Source: Acidobacteriota bacterium
GTDB taxonomy: Bacteria > Acidobacteriota > Vicinamibacteria > Fen-336
Direction: 5' to 3'
NCBI GenBank assembly: GCA_022340585.1
Contig: JAJDNS010000184.1
Span: 1-64,000, forward strand
DNA length: 64,000 bases
A model generated the notes under the pieces. The model saw only the letters and a program-made list of their open reading frames with translations, did not search any database and was not told the origin of the DNA. The position numbers and the translations under genes are program-made. The number at the start of each line of letters is the position of its first letter. The stretch's first letter is position 1. Below, one piece after another: positions 31,578 to 39,142 of the stretch.

Positions 31578-32990
31578 ATGCCGTGGCTTCCAGAGTCTGC
31601 TTTCAGAACTGGCCCGGCCTGGTTCGCCGGGGCCGGCAGGGGGTTTGTTCTGGCCCTCGCCGTGGCGCTCGGCGGGGCCTCGGCGGTCGGTGCCCAGCCC
31701 GTCTTCGACCAGGATCGAATCGACCTCACTGGACAGCAGAACCTGACTCTCGGAGCCGGGGCCCGGGCCTACGGCATGGGAGGGGCCTTCCTCGCCCGGG
31801 CGGACGACGCGACGGCAGCCTCCTGGAATCCGGCCGGGTTGAGCTATCTCCGCACTCCCGAGCTCTCCCTCGTGGGAAACCACAACTCCTTCCGCGAGAA
31901 AGGTTTCGAGATCGACGCCTTCGATGGGGGCTCCTTCGACTTTGCCGCCTTCACCTGGCCCCTGGCCTTCAAGGAGATCCGGGGCTCCGTGCAGCTGAGC
32001 TACCAGCGAGCGATCGGCTTCGACGGGACCCGCACCATCGATGCCGGGGGCGGGCGTCGCTGGGACGGGGAGAGCGACGGCGGATTCGACGTCATCGCCT
32101 TCGGCACCGGCTTCCGGCCGATCCGCTGGCTCCGCCTCGGGTTCACCGTCAACCGCTGGCTGAACGGCTACGACCAGGTGCTGGTCCGGCAGATCCCGGA
32201 CAATCCCCGTCCACTGAGGGAGTTCGAGACGGACTTCCGGCCCCGGGGCTGGAGCTTCAACCTCGGCGTCATCTGGTCACCGCTGGAGAACCTCAACATC
32301 GGGGGGGTCTTCAAGACGCCCTTCAGGGCCGACGTGACGCTCTCCAAGAAGCGCAAGGACTACTGGGAGAGCGACTCGGGGATGGAGAACGAGACCTTCA
32401 ACGCTGCGAGCAGCGACGACGTGCGTATCGACTTTCCGGCCTCGGTCGGCTTCGGTGTCTCGTGGCGCGTGCGCGACACGCTGACCGTCTCCGCGGACTT
32501 CACCCAGAGCCGCTGGTCCAGGGCCTTCATCCACGAGTACTTCACGCTTCCCGTCACCTCGCGGCGGGACGATCTCACGAGGCCTCCGCCCACGCCCCCG
32601 CCCGACGTCTTCGACGAGCTGCCATACCCTACCCTCGTTTCCGAGCAGGTGGACGCGCAGCAGATCCGCGCGGGGATCGAGTGGGTGGTCATCTCGAGCC
32701 CGCGGGTGAAGGTCCCCTTGAGGGCCGGGTACTTCAACGACCGACAGATCACGGCCTACCTCGATGGGAGGGTCCCGCGTCAGAACGGGGTTACCTTCGG
32801 CACCGGGTTGATCCTGGGACCGCTCCTCCTCGACGTGGCCTACCTGCTGGAGTTCGGCAGCGACATCGTTCCCGTCGCGGTCGAGTCCAGCGAAGGCGAG
32901 GGCACGAGCACCGTCGTGCCGGTCGAGTTCTCGCTGCGCACGCAGCGCGTCTTCGCCTCCCTGATCTACCGCTTCGGCCGCCGGCCCTGA
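31578..32990 (+). CDS. Outer-membrane beta-barrel protein, OmpP1/FadL/TodX-like
   Basis: The 470-residue product has an N-terminal signal (ALAVALGGASAVGA-QP), then GAGARAYGMGGAFLARADDATAASWNPAGLSYL, the hallmark opening of FadL/TodX hydrophobic-substrate channels. Alternating beta strands follow, ending in the aromatic-terminated FASLIYRFGRR(P). Length and strand pattern fit a 14-strand barrel for uptake of fatty acids or other hydrophobic compounds. It is monocistronic; the terminal Phe signal is displaced by three residues. Confidence 0.85.
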   Translation: MPWLPESAFRTGPAWFAGAGRGFVLALAVALGGASAVGAQPVFDQDRIDLTGQQNLTLGAGARAYGMGGAFLARADDATAASWNPAGLSYLRTPELSLVGNHNSFREKGFEIDAFDGGSFDFAAFTWPLAFKEIRGSVQLSYQRAIGFDGTRTIDAGGGRRWDGESDGGFDVIAFGTGFRPIRWLRLGFTVNRWLNGYDQVLVRQIPDNPRPLREFETDFRPRGWSFNLGVIWSPLENLNIGGVFKTPFRADVTLSKKRKDYWESDSGMENETFNAASSDDVRIDFPASVGFGVSWRVRDTLTVSADFTQSRWSRAFIHEYFTLPVTSRRDDLTRPPPTPPPDVFDELPYPTLVSEQVDAQQIRAGIEWVVISSPRVKVPLRAGYFNDRQITAYLDGRVPRQNGVTFGTGLILGPLLLDVAYLLEFGSDIVPVAVESSEGEGTSTVVPVEFSLRTQRVFASLIYRFGRRP

Positions 32991-33069
32991 GCCAGAGCCG
33001 GCCCGAGCGAGCTCGTCCGACGGCGTGCTGGCCCTTCGTCCACGGGGACACCGCGGCGCGCGTCCGGGC

Positions 33070-33465
33070 TCACTCCCCGTCCTCGCCCTTCGTCGGATCT
33101 GTCGCGTAGACCTTGACCGCGTCCCAGCGCCGGAGGACGACCTTGCCCGGAGCGAAGCCTCGGGGCTTGCGGACGTCGGCCACGCGGCAGACGTGCACCT
33201 CGACCTTTCCCCGCCCCCCCCGCGCCTTCGAGTGCCAGGCCGCCAGCTGGGCCGCCTTCTCCACCACGGGACGGGGGACCACGTCGAGGTCGTCCGGGTT
33301 GCGCACCACGACGTGGCTTCCCGCGGGGCCGGACACGTGGAGCCACAGATCCCGGGGCGCCGCGACCCCGAACGTGAGGCGGTCGTTGTCGGCAGACCCC
33401 TTCCCCACCAGCACCTCGAACCCGTCCACATCGAACGAGCGGTAGCCTCGTCCCTTGCTGCCCAG
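33070..33465 (-). CDS. Stand-alone NFACT-R (DUF814) domain protein
   Basis: The 131-residue product is a single NFACT-R domain (YRSFDVDGFEVLVGKGSADND, DLWLHVSGPAGSHVVVRN, KVEVHVCRVADVRKP). NFACT-R is the RNA-binding end of RqcH/Rqc2, which recruits tRNA to stalled 50S subunits for quality control. Here the NFACT-N and coiled-coil parts are missing. I place the start at a CTG (33463-33465) because AGGAGG lies six bases upstream (33477-33472) and the domain's conserved YRSF begins upstream of the GTG at 33429. It is divergent from the decarboxylase gene. Confidence 0.82.
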   Translation of the reverse strand: MGSKGRGYRSFDVDGFEVLVGKGSADNDRLTFGVAAPRDLWLHVSGPAGSHVVVRNPDDLDVVPRPVVEKAAQLAAWHSKARGGRGKVEVHVCRVADVRKPRGFAPGKVVLRRWDAVKVYATDPTKGEDGE

Positions 33466-33486
33466 ACCTCGCCTCCTGCGGTCGGC

Positions 33487-33496
33487 ATGCTACGCT
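33487..33496. promoter_or_regulatory. Overlapping divergent -10 elements
   Basis: On the plus strand TGCTACGCT (-10 TACGCT at 33491-33496) serves the decarboxylase gene. On the minus strand TAGCAT (33492-33487) serves the NFACT-R gene, whose AGGAGG then lies about ten bases downstream. The two hexamers overlap around GCATGC. Confidence 0.5.
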
Positions 33497-33528
33497 CCGC
33501 GCAGTCACCGCTTCAAGCTGGGGGACGC

Positions 33529-34962
33529 ATGAACGAGTTCGATCTTGATCCCGAGGAAGTGAGGCGCCTGGGCCACCGGGCGGCCGACATCGTCGCCGAC
33601 CACTGCGCGGGCCTTCGGGGGGGCCCGGTCTTCGGGAAGGTGGGAACCTCGGCGGCGTTGTTCGACGAGCCGCTCCCCGAGGTCGGCCGGCCCGCCGACG
33701 ACGTGCTCGACGTCGCTCGCGACCATGTCCTGAGCCACCCCTTCGGCAACTCCCACCCCCGCTTCTTCGCTTTCATCAACGCCACCGCCGACCCGTTGGG
33801 GACGGTGGCCGACTACCTGGCCTCGGCGATGAACAGCAACTGCTGGGGCGGAGACCACGCGGCGATCCACGTCGAGGACCGGGTCATCCGCTGGATCGCA
33901 GAGATTCTCGGCCTCCCCTCCGACGCCGAGGGCATCCTCACCTCCGGCGGGTCCATGGCCAACTTGACCGCCCTGGCCGTCGCGCGCCAGGCGAAGGCCC
34001 CGGGGGTGCGGGAGGCCGGGTTCTCGGGCACTCCTCCTCTCGTCGTGTACGCGTCGGAAGAGGCCCACACGTGCGTGGACAAGGCAGTGGACCTCCTCGG
34101 GATCGGCCGGCGGCAGCTGCGCATCATTCCCACCGACGAGCGCTTCCGCATCCGCGTCGACGAGCTGGCGAAGGCGATCGCCGGCGACCGGCAGGCGGGG
34201 CGGCGTCCGGCCGTCGTGGTGGGCACCGGCGGCAGCGTGAACACCGGGGCAATCGACCCGCTCGGAGAGCTCGCCGACCTGTGCGCCCGGGAGGAGCTGT
34301 GGCTGCACGTCGACGGGGCGTACGGGGCCATGGCCTGCGTCTCCGAGAAGCTGCGCCCTCTCTTCGCCGGCCTCGAGCGGGCCGACTCCGTCGCCGCCGA
34401 TCCACACAAATGGCTCTACGTGCCCTACGAGGCCGGGGCCACTCTCGTGCGCGAGCCCGGGCGCCTCGCCGACGCCTTTCGGCGGCCCGCCCCCTATCTG
34501 GCCCACGACCCCGACAGCCTCGTGACGGGGCCGGTGCTCTTCAACGAGCGCGGGCCCGAGCTCTCCAGGGGGTTCAAGGCCCTGAAGGTCTGGATGGGGC
34601 TCAAGCGCCACGGGCGGAAGGGCTACGCGGCGACGATCGAGCACGACGTGGCGATGGCCCGGTTCCTGGCGGAGAAGGTCCGGGAGAGCGAGGACTTCGA
34701 GCTGCTGGCGGAGCCGGGCCTGTCGATCGTGAACTTCCGCTACCGCCCGTCGGCGCACCCGGAAGCCGGCCTCGACCGGCTCAATCGCCGGATCGTCAAC
34801 CGGCTGGTCGAGAGCGGGGCCTTCTTCCTGGCCCCCACGGTGGTTCGGGGACGGACGTCCCTGCGCGTGGCCATCGTGAACTTCCGGACCCGCGAGGACG
34901 ATCTCCTGGCCCTCCTGGAGGAGGCGTCTCGTGCGGGCCGGGAGCTGCTGAGCGAGAGCTGA
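33529..34962 (+). CDS. Pyridoxal-phosphate-dependent group II decarboxylase
   Basis: The 477-residue enzyme has NSHPRFFAFINA, TSGGSMANLTAL, HVDGAYGAM and the PLP lysine in ADPHKWLYVPYEAG, all typical of aromatic-L-amino-acid/tyrosine/glutamate decarboxylases (group II). It decarboxylates an amino acid to an amine; the substrate is not certain from sequence. GGGGACGC precedes ATG 33529. It has its own promoter and is not in an operon with a transporter. The dimethylargininase and spermidine-synthase-like genes lie 3-5 kb downstream, a loose amine theme. Confidence 0.92.
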   Translation: MNEFDLDPEEVRRLGHRAADIVADHCAGLRGGPVFGKVGTSAALFDEPLPEVGRPADDVLDVARDHVLSHPFGNSHPRFFAFINATADPLGTVADYLASAMNSNCWGGDHAAIHVEDRVIRWIAEILGLPSDAEGILTSGGSMANLTALAVARQAKAPGVREAGFSGTPPLVVYASEEAHTCVDKAVDLLGIGRRQLRIIPTDERFRIRVDELAKAIAGDRQAGRRPAVVVGTGGSVNTGAIDPLGELADLCAREELWLHVDGAYGAMACVSEKLRPLFAGLERADSVAADPHKWLYVPYEAGATLVREPGRLADAFRRPAPYLAHDPDSLVTGPVLFNERGPELSRGFKALKVWMGLKRHGRKGYAATIEHDVAMARFLAEKVRESEDFELLAEPGLSIVNFRYRPSAHPEAGLDRLNRRIVNRLVESGAFFLAPTVVRGRTSLRVAIVNFRTREDDLLALLEEASRAGRELLSES

Positions 34963-35049
34963 GGGCACCAGGCAGCGGTTTTCCGGCCCGACGGAAGGCA
35001 CTTGGGCCGATTCCGGGCCCCGAGAGGCCCACGATCTTCCCCGAAGTCA

Positions 35050-35076
35050 GGGAATGGACTAAGGTTGGCCCGTCTG
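35050..35076 (+). promoter_or_regulatory. Candidate ECF-sigma autoregulatory promoter
   Basis: GGGAAT (35050-35055) and CGTCTG (35071-35076) are separated by 15 bases, matching the GGAAC/T-N15-16-CGTC architecture of many ECF promoters. It lies 55 bases before the ECF sigma gene. The remaining gap (34963-35049) holds two weak hairpins with five-base stems (TTCCG/CGGAA and GGGCC/GGCCC). Confidence 0.5.
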
Positions 35077-35130
35077 CTCTGGTTCAAACCCTCCGCTCCC
35101 CTCCGGCATCTCATCGGTCGGACAGGAGTG

Positions 35131-35724
35131 ATGGGGGATGGACTCGCAGTTCACGCTTTCGGAGACAGACCGATCTCGACCCCCGTCGACAGCGAGCGCA
35201 GGGCCGCCGAGTGGCAGCTGGTCCAGGACGCCCAGGGCGGCGATCTGGCCGCCTTCGAACGTCTCTACCGCGACAACGAGCGGAGGGTCTTCGCCTTGTG
35301 CATGAGGCTCTCTTCGGACCCGGCACTGGCCGAGGAGCTGACCCAGGAGGTCTTCATCCGGGCCTGGCGCAAGCTCGGCTCCTTCCGCGGTCACAGCGCC
35401 TTCTCGTCGTGGCTCTACCCCCTCACGGTCAACGTGGCTTTGACCGAGCGACGGTCCAGGCGTCGGCGCCTGGCCCGCGTCGTCCCAACCGACGACGTGA
35501 TGACTCTCGAGCCAAAGGCGCCCGCGCCCACGCCGGAGACCGGGTTCGACCTGGAGAAGGCCATGACCCGCCTCCCTCCGGGGGCACGGCGCGTCTTCGT
35601 CCTCCACGATGTGGAGGGCCGGACCCACGAGGAGATCGCGTCCCTGCTGGGGCTCGCCCCCGGCACCTCGAAGGCCCAGCTGCACCGGGCTCGGAGGCTT
35701 CTCAGGGAGGCGCTGGCATCATGA
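35131..35724 (+). CDS. ECF-family RNA polymerase sigma factor
   Basis: The 197-residue protein has sigma region 2 (DLAAFERLYRDNERRVFALCMRL.. ELTQEVFIRAWRKL) and region 4 (LPPGARRVFVLHDVEGRTHEEIASLLGL..TSKAQLHRARR), without regions 1.1 and 3. It should direct polymerase to stress or envelope promoters and be held by the anti-sigma factor encoded next (ATGA overlap). The start is uncertain: AGGAG lies only two bases before ATG 35131, and an in-frame GTG is adjacent at 35128. An ECF-type promoter at 35050-35076 suggests self-activation. Confidence 0.93.
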   Translation: MGDGLAVHAFGDRPISTPVDSERRAAEWQLVQDAQGGDLAAFERLYRDNERRVFALCMRLSSDPALAEELTQEVFIRAWRKLGSFRGHSAFSSWLYPLTVNVALTERRSRRRRLARVVPTDDVMTLEPKAPAPTPETGFDLEKAMTRLPPGARRVFVLHDVEGRTHEEIASLLGLAPGTSKAQLHRARRLLREALAS

Positions 35725-36404
35725 CCTGCCGTGAGATGAACGATCGTCTGGACGAATGGGTGGACGACACCCTGCCCGAGCCGGAGCGGCGCGCGGCCGA
35801 GAGCCACCTCGCCGGGTGCGCGGACTGCCGGCGACACGAGCAGGACCTTCGCGAGCTCCTGACCCACGCGAAGGCGCTCCCCCGCTCGGTGTCGCCGCCC
35901 CGCGACCTCTGGCCCGACATTGCCGATAAGCTCGAGCGGCGTCGGGTGTGGTACTGGCCCCGCTTCGAAGCCTGGACGCCGGCCCTCGCCGTCGCCGCCG
36001 CCGTCGTCATCGCTCTCGGGGCCGTGGTCTTCGGACGGCCGACCCCGGCACCCGTGCACACCGTGGTGATCCCGAGCCCCACGACTGCCTCCGGGGGGCG
36101 GCTCCAGACGGCGGCGGTGGAGATGGACCCGGGACTCGTCGCCATGGAGCGCGACTACCAGGACGCAGCGAACGCCTTGATGGAGGCCCTGCTCGAGCGG
36201 AAGGGCGAGCTGGAGCCCGAGACCCTGGCCCAGGTGCAGCACAACCTCGCCGTGATCGACGAGGCGCTGGCCGCGCTCCATCGAGCCCTGGCCCAGGACC
36301 CCAACCGGCCCGAGCTGGAGCGAATGCTCGTGTCGACGCATCGCAAGAGGGTCGACGTGCTTCGCAAGATGGTGAAGCTCTCGACGACCCTGGAGACGTC
36401 GTGA
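35721..36404 (+). CDS. Anti-sigma factor with zinc-binding (ZAS/zf-HC2) domain
   Basis: The 227-residue protein starts MTCREMNDRLDEWVDD and has the ZAS zinc motif HLAGCADC (about 29-36), one TM helix (about 90-110, ALAVAAAVVIALGAVVFG) and a helical, charged extracytoplasmic C-terminus (LMEALLERKGELEPETLAQVQ..). This is the standard arrangement for a membrane anti-sigma factor that sequesters the ECF sigma factor until an envelope signal is received. It overlaps the sigma gene by four bases and is followed by the DUF4097 genes. Confidence 0.9.
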   Translation: MTCREMNDRLDEWVDDTLPEPERRAAESHLAGCADCRRHEQDLRELLTHAKALPRSVSPPRDLWPDIADKLERRRVWYWPRFEAWTPALAVAAAVVIALGAVVFGRPTPAPVHTVVIPSPTTASGGRLQTAAVEMDPGLVAMERDYQDAANALMEALLERKGELEPETLAQVQHNLAVIDEALAALHRALAQDPNRPELERMLVSTHRKRVDVLRKMVKLSTTLETS

Positions 36405-36421
36405 GGAGCAAGGAGAAGGTC

Positions 36422-37297
36422 ATGAAGCGCGCAGCACTCATTCTGATCACAGCGGTGGTGGCTCCGTCGTGGCTCGCCGCCCAGACACCGGTGGACGAAC
36501 AGCGACCCGCAGAGGCGGATGGCGTCGTCGAGATCGAGAACGTGGCCGGATCGGTCAACGTGATCGGCTGGAACGAGGCCGCCGTCCACGTGACCGGCAC
36601 CCTCGCCGCTGGTGCCGAGCTCGAGTTCGAGAGCGCCGGCAAGCGCACGGCGATCGAGGTGGAGGTCGACGACCACAACCCGATGGAGGCGGCATCTGAC
36701 CTCGAGATCCACGTCCCCGCCGGCAGCCATGTGGAGATCGAGGGCGTCCGCCTCGACATCGAGGTGAGCGGCGTGACGGGGAGCGTCGAGGCCGAGACCG
36801 TCGACGGCGGGGTCACCCAGCGCGGGGCCGCGAAGGAGATCAGCCTCGCGAGCGTGATGGGCACGGTGGAGGTGATTGGCTCCAGTGGCCACATCCAGGC
36901 CGAGACGGTCAACGGCTCGGCCACGATCCGAGGCTCGTCGGGAGAGGTGGAGGCCTCGACCGTGAACGGCAAGCTGGTGGTGAGCGACGGACCGTTCGAG
37001 CGGGTGGCTCTCGAGTCGGTCGCGGGCGGTGTCTCCTTCGAGGCCGACCTCACCCCCCAGGCGCGGGTCGACATCGAGACCGTGAGCGGCTCGGTCGAGC
37101 TCTTCGTCCCCGCGGACATCAAGGGTGAGTTCGCCGTCTCGTCGTTCAGCGGCGAGATCGAGAATGGCCTCGGCGTCGGGACGGTCAAGCAGGAGAGCTT
37201 CGTCCCGGCAAAGGAGCTCAACTTCAGCACTGGGTCCGGTGGGGCCCGGATCAACGTGGAGACGCTCTCCGGAAGCATCCACATCCGCACGCGGTAG
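36422..37297 (+). CDS. Secreted DUF4097 (putative adhesin/LiaG-like) beta-helix protein
   Basis: The 291-residue product has a signal peptide (cut near LAA-QT) and a repetitive beta-strand domain in which short units such as GSVEAETVDGGV, GHIQAETVNGSA and GEVEASTVNGKL recur about every 20-25 residues, as in DUF4097 right-handed beta-solenoids. This family is often regulated with envelope-stress systems; function unknown. AAGGAG precedes ATG 36422. Fourth position in the operon: sigma, anti-sigma, then the two DUF4097 genes. Confidence 0.88.
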   Translation: MKRAALILITAVVAPSWLAAQTPVDEQRPAEADGVVEIENVAGSVNVIGWNEAAVHVTGTLAAGAELEFESAGKRTAIEVEVDDHNPMEAASDLEIHVPAGSHVEIEGVRLDIEVSGVTGSVEAETVDGGVTQRGAAKEISLASVMGTVEVIGSSGHIQAETVNGSATIRGSSGEVEASTVNGKLVVSDGPFERVALESVAGGVSFEADLTPQARVDIETVSGSVELFVPADIKGEFAVSSFSGEIENGLGVGTVKQESFVPAKELNFSTGSGGARINVETLSGSIHIRTR

Positions 37298-37325
37298 CCG
37301 TGCGACCCTGGGAGGGAATCGAGAG

Positions 37326-38105
37326 ATGAGACGAACGAGCGTGATGAGCGTGGCCGTGTTGACCCTGGCCCTGGCCGTTTCGGCGACAGCCGCCGAGGAG
37401 GCGTTCGACTGGAGCGGGGCGGTCGGGACCGGCAAGGCAGTGGAGATCAAGGGTGTCAACGGCGGGATTGAGGCCACCGGGACCAGCGGAGGCGAGGTCG
37501 TCCTCCACGCGGTCAAGAAGGGGAAGAAGAGCAACCCCGCCGACGTGAAGATCGAGGTCGTCGAGCACGCCGGCGGCGTCACGATCTGCGCGGTCTACCC
37601 GAGCGCCGGGGAGCCGAACGAGTGCACGCCGGGCGAGGGCGGCCACATGAAGGTGAAGAACAACGACGTCAACGTCCGCTTCGAGGTCGAGGTGCCGGCG
37701 GGCGTGCACTTCATCGGGCGCACCGTCAACGGAGGGATCTCGGCCTCGGGTATCCAGGCTCGGGCGGAGGCCCACACCGTGAACGGGGGGATCAAGATCG
37801 AGGCGGCAGGCCTCACGAGCGCCGAGACGGTCAACGGGGGAATCAAGGCTACGGTCGGTGCAGCCGACTGGAGCGACCCGGTGACGCTGAAGACCGTGAA
37901 CGGCGGCATCGTCGTCTCCCTCCCCGGGGCCACCGCTGCCAACGTCAAGGCGGCGACGGTGAACGGCGACATCGAGACCGACTTCCCGCTCACGGTGAAG
38001 GGGAAGTTCGGGAAGCGACGGATCGAAGGCTCGATCGGCGGGGGGGGACCGCTCCTCCAGATGGAGACGGTGAACGGAGGCATCAAGCTCGACAAGGCTT
38101 CATAG
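37326..38105 (+). CDS. Secreted DUF4097 protein with VNGGI repeats
   Basis: The 259-residue product has a signal peptide (to about residue 23, ATA-AE) and a solenoid built on seven [TG]VNGGI-like units: VNGGIEA, VNGGISA, VNGGIKI, VNGGIKA, VNGGIVV, VNGDIET, VNGGIKL, spaced 12-40 residues apart. The DNA coding for them is also repetitive (for example near 37720, 37777, 37828, 37894, 37957 and 38071). A middle hairpin has two cysteines (ICAVYPSAGEPNEC). It is the last gene of the ECF operon and is followed by a strong terminator. Confidence 0.88.
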   Translation: MRRTSVMSVAVLTLALAVSATAAEEAFDWSGAVGTGKAVEIKGVNGGIEATGTSGGEVVLHAVKKGKKSNPADVKIEVVEHAGGVTICAVYPSAGEPNECTPGEGGHMKVKNNDVNVRFEVEVPAGVHFIGRTVNGGISASGIQARAEAHTVNGGIKIEAAGLTSAETVNGGIKATVGAADWSDPVTLKTVNGGIVVSLPGATAANVKAATVNGDIETDFPLTVKGKFGKRRIEGSIGGGGPLLQMETVNGGIKLDKAS

Positions 38106-38132
38106 CGCGGAGTCATCCAGGCGGGAGTCGAC

Positions 38133-38166
38133 ACGAGCCGGGGCGCCGAGAATCGCCCCGGCTCGT
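38133..38166 (+). terminator. Intrinsic terminator of the ECF/DUF4097 operon
   Basis: ACGAGCCGGGGCG (38133-38145) and CGCCCCGGCTCGT (38154-38166) form a perfect 13-base-pair stem with an eight-base loop, followed by CTTT. This is the clearest terminator in the window. Confidence 0.85.
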
Positions 38167-38168
38167 CT

Positions 38169-38197
38169 TTGCTCGAGGGCTCTCAACAGGGTACAAC
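38169..38197 (+). promoter_or_regulatory. Promoter for the dimethylargininase gene
   Basis: TTGCTC (38169-38174), 17 bases and TACAAC (38192-38197) make a moderate sigma70 promoter directly after the terminator. The last bases of the -10 belong to a perfect hairpin at 38196-38220. Confidence 0.5.
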
Positions 38198-38220
38198 GTC
38201 TCGGCCAGGGGCCGAGACGT
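38196..38220 (+). promoter_or_regulatory. Perfect 11-bp hairpin at the start of the dimethylargininase leader
   Basis: ACGTCTCGGCC (38196-38206) pairs fully with GGCCGAGACGT (38210-38220) around a three-base loop. It sits at the predicted transcription start and 24 bases before the ATG. It could be an operator or an mRNA-stabilising 5' hairpin. Confidence 0.5.
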
Positions 38221-38243
38221 GTGGCGGGACGGCTCGGGGAGGG

Positions 38244-39038
38244 ATGGTGCCAGTGCACGACAGGACGGAGCACGTTGCCGTGCTGAGGGGCGTCTCGCCG
38301 GCGATCGGGCGCTGCGAGCTCACCTACCTCGAGCGCGAGCCGATCGTTCTCGACCGAGCCGTCTCCCAGCACGCCGCATACGCCACGCTGCTCCGCGAGC
38401 TGGGTCTCGCGGTTTTGGAGATCCCGGCCGACCCCGTTCTTCCCGACTGCTGCTTCGTCGAGGACGTGGCTGTCGTCCTCGACGGGCTCGCGGTGCTGAC
38501 TCGGCCGGGGGCCGGGTCCCGAAGGGGTGAGGTTGCGGCGGTCGAAGAGGTTCTCGCCCGCTTCCGTCCTCTCGCCCACGTGGAGCCTCCCGCCACGCTG
38601 GAGGGTGGAGACGTGCTCGCGGTCGGCCGGACTCTCTTCGTGGGGCGATCCCCCCGGACGAACGCTGCCGGCACCGACCGGCTCCGCGCCCTGGCCGAGC
38701 CCCTGGGCTACCGGGTCGTGACGGTACCGGTGATCGGTTGTCTCCACCTCAAGAGCGCCGTGACCGCCCTGGACGACGAGCGCGTCCTGGCCAATGCGGG
38801 CTGGATCGACCCCACCCCGTTTCGAGGACTGGAGATCGTTCCAGTGGCCCCGGAGGAACCCGCCGCGGCCAACGTCCTGCGCGTCGGCGGGGTCGTGGTC
38901 GCCCACCCCGGCTTCCCCCGTACCCTCGAACGCGTCGTCGCCCTCGGCTACGACGTGCGGCCCCTCGACGTGTCGGAGTTCCTGAAGGCGGAAGCCGCCC
39001 TCACCTGCAAGAGCCTGCTGTTCCGCCGGGAGGCCTGA
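38244..39038 (+). CDS. Dimethylargininase (DDAH) / amidinotransferase-superfamily hydrolase
   Basis: The 264-residue enzyme has FVEDVAVV, TLEGGDVL, the catalytic His in CLHLKSAVTAL and the nucleophile Cys in EAALTCKSLLF, the layout of NG,NG-dimethylarginine dimethylaminohydrolase, which yields citrulline and dimethylamine. It could also act on another guanidino compound. GGGGAGGG lies directly before ATG 38244; GTG 38253 would have better spacing, so the start is uncertain by three codons. It follows a terminator and has its own promoter. Confidence 0.92.
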   Translation: MVPVHDRTEHVAVLRGVSPAIGRCELTYLEREPIVLDRAVSQHAAYATLLRELGLAVLEIPADPVLPDCCFVEDVAVVLDGLAVLTRPGAGSRRGEVAAVEEVLARFRPLAHVEPPATLEGGDVLAVGRTLFVGRSPRTNAAGTDRLRALAEPLGYRVVTVPVIGCLHLKSAVTALDDERVLANAGWIDPTPFRGLEIVPVAPEEPAAANVLRVGGVVVAHPGFPRTLERVVALGYDVRPLDVSEFLKAEAALTCKSLLFRREA

Positions 39039-39049
39039 CCTGCCGGCCA

Positions 39050-39072
39050 CGAGGCCCGGCCTCGGGTATGCT
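39050..39072 (+). promoter_or_regulatory. Inverted repeat and -10 (TATGCT) upstream of the methyltransferase gene
   Basis: CGAGGCC-C-GGCCTCG (39050-39064) is a perfect inverted repeat immediately before TATGCT (39067-39072). It occupies the spacer of that promoter, so it may be an operator, or it may end the dimethylargininase transcript; there is no T run. Confidence 0.4.
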
Positions 39073-39091
39073 CGGGGGGTTCCCGTCTCCC

Positions 39092-39142
39092 ATGCTCGGC
39101 TCCGCCAACGACCTCTTCACTGCCGCCAGCGAGGAGCCCTGA
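39092..39142 (+). CDS. Possible 16-codon upstream ORF overlapping the methyltransferase start
   Basis: ATG 39092 opens a short frame (MLGSANDLFTAASEEP) whose TGA overlaps a CTG that begins the next frame (CTGA, 39139-39142). It lies downstream of a -10 at 39067-39072. Its ribosome-binding site is poor (G-rich run 11 bases upstream). It may be a coupling leader peptide or chance. Confidence 0.25.
   Translation: MLGSANDLFTAASEEP

Noticed and set aside
30281-31729. Long minus-strand open frame antisense to the SGNH lipoprotein gene
   Set aside because: Its residues follow the codon pattern of the real gene read backwards; in GC-rich DNA such antisense frames are common. Only the short calcium-loop segment outside the gene was kept as a finding.
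35078-35100. GGTTCAAACC resembling a tRNA T-loop
   Set aside because: The flanking bases do not pair as a T-stem and no anticodon or acceptor arms can be drawn around it.
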